A stretch of 60,000 nucleotides of DNA from assembly GCF_000003815.2 (NCBI RefSeq), contig NC_049993.1, forward strand, positions 6,532,489-6,592,488. The letters are read 5' to 3'. This document shows, piece after piece, positions 55,301 to 60,000 of this stretch. A model generated the notes under the pieces. That model made no database searches, was not told the DNA's origin, and saw only the letters and a list, made by a program, of their open reading frames with translations. This DNA is from Branchiostoma floridae (taxonomy: Eukaryota > Chordata > Leptocardii > Amphioxiformes > Branchiostomatidae). Numbering within the stretch: position 1 is the stretch's first letter; each line of letters opens with the position of its first letter. The position numbers and the translations under genes are program-made.

Positions 55301-57482
55301 TTTGTAAATCATAAATCTTCACCTTTTGCTGTGATTTTTACAAGACATATCTTAAAAAACTTAGGATTCCTATTGTAAAAACTGTAAATGTTAATTTGTT
55401 TCCTGAGTCCAACATGAAACAGAGAATTTGCCATGCGAGCCAATAATGTCAAAAACATAAATCTCCGTTAACAACATTTATCCACCAGGTTTTATATACC
55501 TGCCACTTTGAAAAACAGTGTGTTTGAGAGGTCCATAGTAAAACCTGCCTTCCAAAGTTATGAGCAGTAAAGATATGTAGAAGTGCATTATACTGGGGGA
55601 TGTTGCATAAGAGCATTTGTCAGGGTGGCGGATATACAAAATGTATGTGAGTAGGTGGAAAAATGTATCTTATATGATGCTTAACCAACAGTTTTGTCCT
55701 AAGGAAGCTTGGGTCTTACTTGATGATTCTGGAGGGAATGATGCGATGTGTTCTCTAACATTGGCTGGAAGAAGACACAAGAGTAAAACTTAATAACATA
55801 TCATACATTATTCATATATGATCAACACATAAAAGTTTAACTATTCCGTTCCAATCCAAATCCTTATTTCATACTATTAAGTATTATGTCAGTCAACTTT
55901 GTCCATGAAAAGATTCAGTTTGAGTGTGTTGTGCATTAAATACCTGCAGTGATTGTTTCTGAGAGCAAAAGCAAAAATAAGAGGTCTTTAAAAATAAGAC
56001 TTACTGTCCTCGCTGTCTGAAGCTGGCTCACTGCCAGAACCCTGAAACAGAAAGGAACTGGTCACAACTAATTACACACAAAAAATCATATTTAACAACT
56101 TTTACTGTAAAATGACAAATCCTAAACTTACCTTCCAGCATAAGGAACCATTATTCGAAATAAAACACATTTTACACAGTACAACTCCAGTCTTTGTTGA
56201 AAAAATTAGCTTTAGTTTAGGATTTGTTTAATAATGCTGTCTACCAACACAGCTGAACTTTGATGCCCTGTAAACTGGAATGTGTCCTCTCTATAACCTT
56301 CCTAGTCAGACATGGGTTCAGGACTGATGGATGGATATGACATTAGCCTGATAATATCAGTTGGATCAGACAGACACATACAAGACACCAATAACAGGAT
56401 GTATATATCAAAACCTGTTCCAATTACTGGGCTTATATGAGTACTTGGAGGCTGACATGAATACAGTATACTGATTAACTTCAGGTCATACTGTTACATA
56501 TACTTTCCTCCAATATGCCTGACACGTCTTGTTGGCAAGCCATAGCACATATCAACATAGTACTTTCACTGGTAAAGTAAACCTTATGACTGTGTTGTTG
56601 TTATGAACAGTACATAATACTACATATTCAGTGCATGGAATCTCAGATGGCCTGGAATCTATCCTACCCTAGCTCTGATTTGAAATCGAATGCTTCTCAG
56701 TAGTAATAGACTTATAGAGGATAAGCTTCTAAATGCCGGTTCATACTGGTCAACATGTTGTTACCAGACCCGTGTGAGTCAATCATTACTCTTGCCTACA
56801 TTTCAGGAGACTATTCAAATGCCAGTTGTTTCTCTATTATTAACAAGTACCATACTACTACTATGAAGCAGTACTAGGAAAAGGCATCTCTGATTACAGT
56901 TGTAGTTTTTCAAGTCAAAGGCAGCACAAGTACAAATTCTAATGAACTACTGTAAATGCATTTAAGTTTGCGGGGATTTAATTTCGCGGTAGCGGGAAAA
57001 AGGACTTTTCGCGGTGGATTTAAGTTCGCGGTAACACCATAGACTGCCATCTATTACGGTAATATCTATTACGGTAATAGAAAAATGTTCGCGGTGGATT
57101 TAAGTTCGCGGTGAAGTGATCGCCGCGAAAACCGCAAACATTAATCCACCGCGAACATTTCTGCATTTACAGTATATTCTATGGGAACCTTTGATGGGAG
57201 AGAGCAAAGAAAATGAATGCAATTTGTTCTACATTGAGACATTGGCACATATACATGTATGTATATTTTTCCACAGTTCCATGCTAATTGTAAGACGTAC
57301 ACACAGCATATTCTTTTGGTAGTTTCACAAAAAATAGAGCTCAAATAGAATGAATACCAGGTTAATCGGTAATCCTCAGCAAGGATCCAGAGAAAGTTAA
57401 AACGATGGACCCACCTTGTCAGAACTGCCGTAGACGAATCGTGCAGGTTTAATGGCTGGTTTGGAGGCCTCACCTCCCTCAC
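43306..57482 (-). CDS. RANBP3: Ran-binding protein 3 (RANBP3), 18 coding exons, 5' end missing
   Basis: Exons: 57482-57415, 56041-56005, 55752-55720, 55250-55170, 54611-54462, 53095-53009, 52246-52191, 51895-51612, 51107-50999, 50678-50584, 50277-50076, 48988-48908, 47949-47901, 47356-47244, 46560-46440, 46074-45939, 44921-44705, 43376-43306 (TAG). RANBP3 is a nuclear cofactor that binds Ran-GTP and CRM1 and stimulates export. Evidence: N-terminal EASKPAIKPARFVYG; a basic NLS-like stretch SRKRASECSDDEQHQMKKAR; FG modules FVFGEKLEERVV and FIFGQNMNERVV; and a C-terminal RanBD1 domain (EVEKVTGEEGERNVMQ, LFLFNNASQSWQERGRGCLR, MRSQGSLRLLMNCKLW, SPKDASQLFTAIEYR). Phases agree at every junction except within exon 46074-45939, where one base seems to be missing. 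The first coding exon, which must end in phase 1, was not found and may lie beyond 60000. The acidic tail is short. Confidence 0.9.
43640..43911. repeat. Nested double-stem foldback element
   Basis: The outer arms are perfect 15-bp inverses (43640-43654 catctgtgttggtag; 43897-43911). Inside are two further stem-loops: caatgctt...ttccaacacaaaggt with acctttgtgttggaa...agcattg, and agaaaaatactaacac...cactgaaat with atttcagtg...gtgttagcatttttct. A three-stem cruciform-like layout with no ORF. Confidence 0.75.
43999..44431. mobile_element. hAT-like MITE, tagggctgggtacc family, copy 1
   Basis: 433 bp with ends tagggctgggtaccggtac and gtaccgatacccagcccta, and a perfect 8-bp target duplication gtctgggg (43991-43998, 44432-44439). 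Subterminal arrays of aggtcc / ggacct. No ORF. In the last RANBP3 intron. Confidence 0.9.
44705..45189. other. RANBP3 penultimate coding exon and adjoining intron
   Basis: 44705-44921 is the exon; from 44922 to 45189 no other feature was seen besides AT-rich intron sequence. Confidence 0.5.
45190..45633. mobile_element. hAT-like MITE, tagggctgggtacc family, copy 2
   Basis: 444 bp, opposite internal orientation to copy 1, with an 8-bp target duplication cttaatac (45182-45189, 45634-45641). It ends cccacccccta-like rather than cccagcccta, so the right end has drifted. Confidence 0.88.
45678..45839 (+). pseudogene. LINE reverse-transcriptase C-terminal fragment
   Basis: The plus strand reads LNRLRTGTGRCKTLMAKWGL, then CDCGQEQTMKHLLVCP, and ends KKIWKL and a stop. 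This is the conserved C-terminal region of Jockey/CR1-type non-LTR retrotransposon ORF2 (LNRxRTG, then a zinc-knuckle-like CDCG ... H ... C). Only 53 codons are left; it begins without a start and is flanked by no other RT sequence. It lies antisense in a RANBP3 intron, directly after MITE copy 2. Confidence 0.75.
46960..47150. repeat. Degenerate repeat related to the 9.2-11 kb element
   Basis: Shares agcaaaattta, gagggtccagatttcaaa and ttttcccagg with segments near 9557-9585 and 9795, and gacggacaaaaattttgtcc forms a local palindrome. A fragment of the same family as the interior of 9194-10964. Confidence 0.4.
47402..47611. mobile_element. TA-flanked MITE (ctgtaaatgca family), copy 1
   Basis: About 210 bp with ends taactgcaaatgca and tgcatttacagta, each bounded by TA. 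Interior cttcgcggtgg, actgcgaacttaaaacc, taccgcgaaattaaat. It lies 45 bp upstream (minus strand) of the RANBP3 exon 47356-47244, close to its branch-point region. Confidence 0.7.
48316..48902. mobile_element. hAT-like MITE, copy 3, inserted at a RANBP3 splice donor
   Basis: Starts tagggctgggtacc and ends ccacccccta-like. Target duplications are ctcaccat (48308-48315) and ctcaccac (48903-48910). The right-hand duplication is the antisense of GTG/GTGAG, the donor of the exon 48988-48908. An additional segment (about 48715-48880) not seen in the 433-bp copies makes it 587 bp. Confidence 0.8.
49776..49983. repeat. 33-bp minisatellite in a RANBP3 intron
   Basis: Six 33-bp units starting caacctggcttttcactcag plus a partial seventh of 10 bp. 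Units differ only at a few bases (gccgcc, gcctcc, gccgtc). Each unit contains caacctg...caggttg and can form a hairpin. Open reading frames across it on both strands are repeat artefacts. Confidence 0.95.
51403..51591. mobile_element. Diverged relative of the tagggctgggtacc MITE
   Basis: Starts tagagctgtgtactggtac and ends gtacacagcttta, with internal caggtccagacctgtacct. Shorter and more decayed than the other copies; no target duplication recognised. Confidence 0.45.
52558..52990. mobile_element. hAT-like MITE, copy 4, 18 bp from a RANBP3 donor
   Basis: 433 bp, nearly identical in plan to copy 1, with a perfect 8-bp target duplication gtgaccac (52550-52557, 52991-52998). The exon 53095-53009 ends 18 bp to its right. 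Confidence 0.92.
53257..53599. mobile_element. MITE with cagggctcgaaat ends, copy 2
   Basis: Ends cagggctcgaaat and atttcgagccctg; flanks atatgg and atattgg are similar but not identical. Subterminal motifs are acctgcac / gtgcaggt, different from the gtgcaccca motif of the 42464 copy. Interior has no ORF. Confidence 0.75.
53620..54461. other. RANBP3 intron without further features
   Basis: AT-rich intron between exons 54611-54462 and 53095-53009; no coding or repeat structure recognised apart from the MITE before it. Confidence 0.4.
56042..56947. other. RANBP3 intron, no feature seen
   Basis: Between exons 57482-57415 and 56041-56005. Low-complexity AT-rich sequence with no recognised gene or repeat until the MITE at 56948. 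Confidence 0.4.
56948..57174. mobile_element. TA-flanked MITE (ctgtaaatgca family), copy 2
   Basis: 227 bp, ends tactgtaaatgca and tgcatttacagta with TA at each border, as in Tc1/mariner-derived MITEs. Interior holds repeated gcggtggatttaagttcgcgg blocks and a duplicated tctattacggtaat. Confidence 0.8.
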
Positions 57483-57622
57483 CTGACAAACATACAAACA
57501 AACTCCCATTATGCATTAACTAATGATTAGGTCACAAACTCCACTTTTTACAAACCTGTCTGGCTGAATATAGACCCAACATCTTATGCTAGAGTATCAC
57601 AAAACTCACTTCAGGTCATTAT

Positions 57623-58101
57623 CATTAGTAATATATTAGGGGTGGTTAAACCATTTTCTTTCTGGACCGGTCTGGAAAAAACTGACCTAAAAAAATCAGT
57701 TGACCAGACTTAGGACCGATTAAAAAATGAGCATGTTTCATGAGTTTTGGGGCTTACCACCTAATACCAGTTCAAGAAAATATTTAGTAACAAGAGCCAA
57801 GTAGACTAGTGTTTATAGTCATGTCTGCCAAGTTCCTATAGTTAGACTTACACTAGTTACAGAGACAGTCAGCCTTCTTTACATGAAGATAGGATTTTAA
57901 AATACCAGAGGGAGTTGGATGCTCCACCAGATTTCTTTGTAGCAAAATTGACCACTGTTCCAGTATCTCCAATTGACAAGTTTTCAGACTGTTCAGGTTC
58001 AGGTCCAGGTCCAGGTCCAGGTTCAGGTCCGGACCTGGACCTGTTCCTCTGGACCTAAACCAGACCTGGACCTGAATTTTCTGTACTGGTACCCACCCCT
58101 A
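57623..58101. mobile_element. hAT-like MITE, copy 5
   Basis: Carries the ggaccggtc, aggtccaggtcc arrays and the ccacccctag right end. The target duplication gtcattat is perfect (57615-57622, 58102-58109), but 14 extra bases separate the left one from the taggggtgg end at 57637, so the left terminus is altered. Confidence 0.75.
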
Positions 58102-58132
58102 GTCATTATTGTATCATTTCTTCTTTCAGACC

Positions 58133-58385
58133 CTTGTAGTGCATAGTGGGACATAGGCCTGATCGGACAGCAAGTTTCCTAGCTGTTTCAGTAGCAGGCC
58201 ACTAGCAGGGTACATTTTACTGGGAGCATTTACTAGCCCTTCCCTTTTGAATGTGCTTATCGCACCCCCTCGAACATGGGGCCCACATCTTACAGTATGT
58301 CCCTTCCGGAAGACGGGTGCAGCCTCAACTGAGCTGCTCAGGATTGAGCCATGGTGTCCCAGCTCCCAAGTAAGTGGAATTGAGA
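58133..58385 (-). mobile_element. Degraded SINE, family 2
   Basis: Shares agcagggtac, agcccttcccttttgaatgt and a decayed tRNA-like head (gctcaatcctgagcagctca on minus) with 1625-1856. Confidence 0.45.
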
Positions 58386-58477
58386 CCTCAAATCTATCTA
58401 AATAGCACTGAAAAATTTACATTTCTAGTGCAATTAGACAAACCATGTATTCTAAACTCCACCTGCAACTACATTTA

Positions 58478-58690
58478 CGACTGTATTAAGAAGCGAGAAG
58501 AAGTTGAACCTGTACATACTAGTAGTAGTACTAGTATACTTTAGACTTTGTAGTTCCAGTCATGTATCACAGTTTACACAGATTGTACTTAGAATCACTA
58601 TGAGATGTATCCTATTCACATTGACCTGTACTTAGCTTGTTAGAAAGCAAAAACGTACAATAAAGGTCTTCATTCATTCGTTCATCTAAA
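58478..58690 (+). mobile_element. Retroelement 3' fragment (tacaataaaggtc family)
   Basis: Begins with aagaagcgagaag, ends gtacaataaaggtcttcattc and an ATTC repeat; same family as 5729-5900 and 2442-2520. Confidence 0.5.
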
Positions 58691-60000
58691 TGTGCTACCA
58701 ATTGTATTTGATGATTGTGTACCTAGATTGTCTCATAATGGTACATGTTATGAAATGATTTTTGACTTGAGCTTGCAGTAGCTACAACCTTTTTCTTTCA
58801 CATCCAGAATTTCCAGACTCCCAACATTTGGGCTGTACACCAATGTCTGATGAAGATCAATTCCATGGCCACATAGAACACCCATAGTGTATTACAACAA
58901 TTGTAATTGCGTGAGCACACACACTAGTTCACGTGTCTACAAAAACTGATCAGGACTCTGCCTCAGGATCCGTTGTTTCTGGTCAAGATCCAAGTACTAA
59001 AATAGGCTCCAAAACTAAAGGATTCAAAATCATTCCACCCAAGATTGGACAAACTATGGTAATATTACGTATACAGCAGTGTCTTCAGTTGTACAGTTTT
59101 TTCCATACTAGGGAGTCCACACAACAGTTTTTAATTTTCATGATATTAAATCTGTCAGTTAAGCTATCAAAAATACATTTTTATCAGTTTCATGTCTGTC
59201 ATGAAGTTTTGTTGATAGACATGGTGATATGTTTGTCCATTCCAACAAACTAATTTTGGTCCGAGGACAGGTCCTGGTGGCAGCCTGGGTACATTTGTAA
59301 ACAACACTAGCATGATAAACACAGTCATAAACCATCAAGGACAGATGTAACAGGCAGTTTTTACCGATATCTGTGGATGTGTCGGGACGGATCTAGAACG
59401 TTGGCCGCGGGACACCCGTGGCGCTTGCAGTCATAAACAGCTATATAGCCTAATGAGCCCACGTTGTATGCTAATGAGCCTTCCCGAAGTCGGGACACAT
59501 CTACACGCACGCGGAACTGTCGGGGGCCCCTGCTAAGCTATCGTACGAATGGTCCGGACCTTTCGGGAGAAATTTTCCCGATATCTTTATGGCAATATTG
59601 CAGTTCCATCTAGACGCTGAAAAAAAAAAAACCTCTCGCCGATATCGGGAAAAACCGTGTCTAGATCGTGCCTAAGAATAGACTACGTGTTGCCACTAAC
59701 AGCACTCTTGTGCTCTGACGTTCTGAGCCAAAAGTGCTGTTAAGACCAGCGGTACAACCATGCATCGAGCATGAAGACTACACGTGAAGGCTCCATATAT
59801 AGACATAATAACTGATACCGGTGATAGCAGGTTGAAAATTGGGGGCAATCCAAGTATTGTTGCTATGGTTACCAATGTCAGTCATTATCAGTTCAGTTCA
59901 GTTCATCCTCATATGAGGTGCCATTAACAATGTCTGACAATGCATCTCTATCTAGCATGGTGGCTAGCAAGTCATTATATGTATTGTTAACTTAGACTTT
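58691..60000. other. Upstream of RANBP3, no gene resolved
   Basis: A first RANBP3 coding exon ending in phase 1 was sought here on minus and not found. A minus donor-like site (ATATCG/GTAAAA) lies near 59365, but no ATG opens a usable frame into it. The region about 59350-59690 has inverted accgatatc / gatatcggg blocks and looks like a foldback repeat. Confidence 0.4.

Noticed and set aside
55112-55312. Cys-rich frame reading CPTNVCHEAC over RANBP3 exon 55250-55170
   Set aside because: Phase with both neighbouring exons requires a different frame (VPRTFAMKHAPNYASHRTVW), so the Cys-rich reading is a shadow.
59350-59690. First coding exon of RANBP3
   Set aside because: The donor-like ATATCG/GTAAAA has no upstream ATG with an open frame in the right phase, and the segment has inverted repeats.

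Overview
This is a eukaryotic genomic window with split genes, GT-AG introns, long introns and many short non-autonomous repeats. The best fit is a cephalochordate (amphioxus, Branchiostoma). The reasons are chordate-type genes (C1orf87-like, RANBP3), an inverted pair of lineage-type ionotropic glutamate receptors, tRNA-derived SINEs and abundant MITEs. The species call is inference. Three runs of N (9431-9544, 11072-11171, 29344-29443) are assembly gaps.

Layout. (1) 270-7872, minus strand: a complete EF-hand protein gene orthologous to human C1orf87, rebuilt as eight coding exons giving 599 residues, with an RFX-type X-box just upstream. Its penultimate coding exon borders a CA-rich minisatellite that has copied the exon's own 3' end several times. 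(2) 7.9-15.6 kb: gene-poor, with a roughly 1.8 kb inverted-repeat element (9194-10964), a second perfect X-box (11761-11773) and a tRNA-like relic. (3) 15669-37949: two 14-exon ionotropic glutamate receptor (iGluR) genes in head-to-head orientation, A on minus (877 aa) and B on plus (870 aa). They share a 1.8 kb central region and lie in a large inverted duplication whose arms include the promoters. (4) 38-43.3 kb: no intact gene; a cathepsin L-like terminal-exon relic and a MITE. (5) 43306-57482 and beyond, minus strand: RANBP3 (Ran-binding protein 3), 18 coding exons, with the first coding exon not found. Its introns carry at least five hAT-like MITEs, two TA-flanked MITEs, a LINE fragment and a 33-bp minisatellite. 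(6) 57.5-60 kb: repeats only.

The three gene systems are functionally unrelated: a probable ciliated-cell EF-hand protein, a pair of ligand-gated channels, and a Ran/CRM1 export cofactor. The most interesting system is the receptor pair. Both copies are open, with consensus splice sites throughout. Their ligand pockets look more like glycine-binding GluN1 than glutamate-binding AMPA/kainate subunits, and the pore Q/R/N site is alanine. One RANBP3 exon (45939-46074) appears to lack one base. Exon boundaries were read by eye from splice sites, phase and homology remembered from human proteins; no alignment or database search was run.
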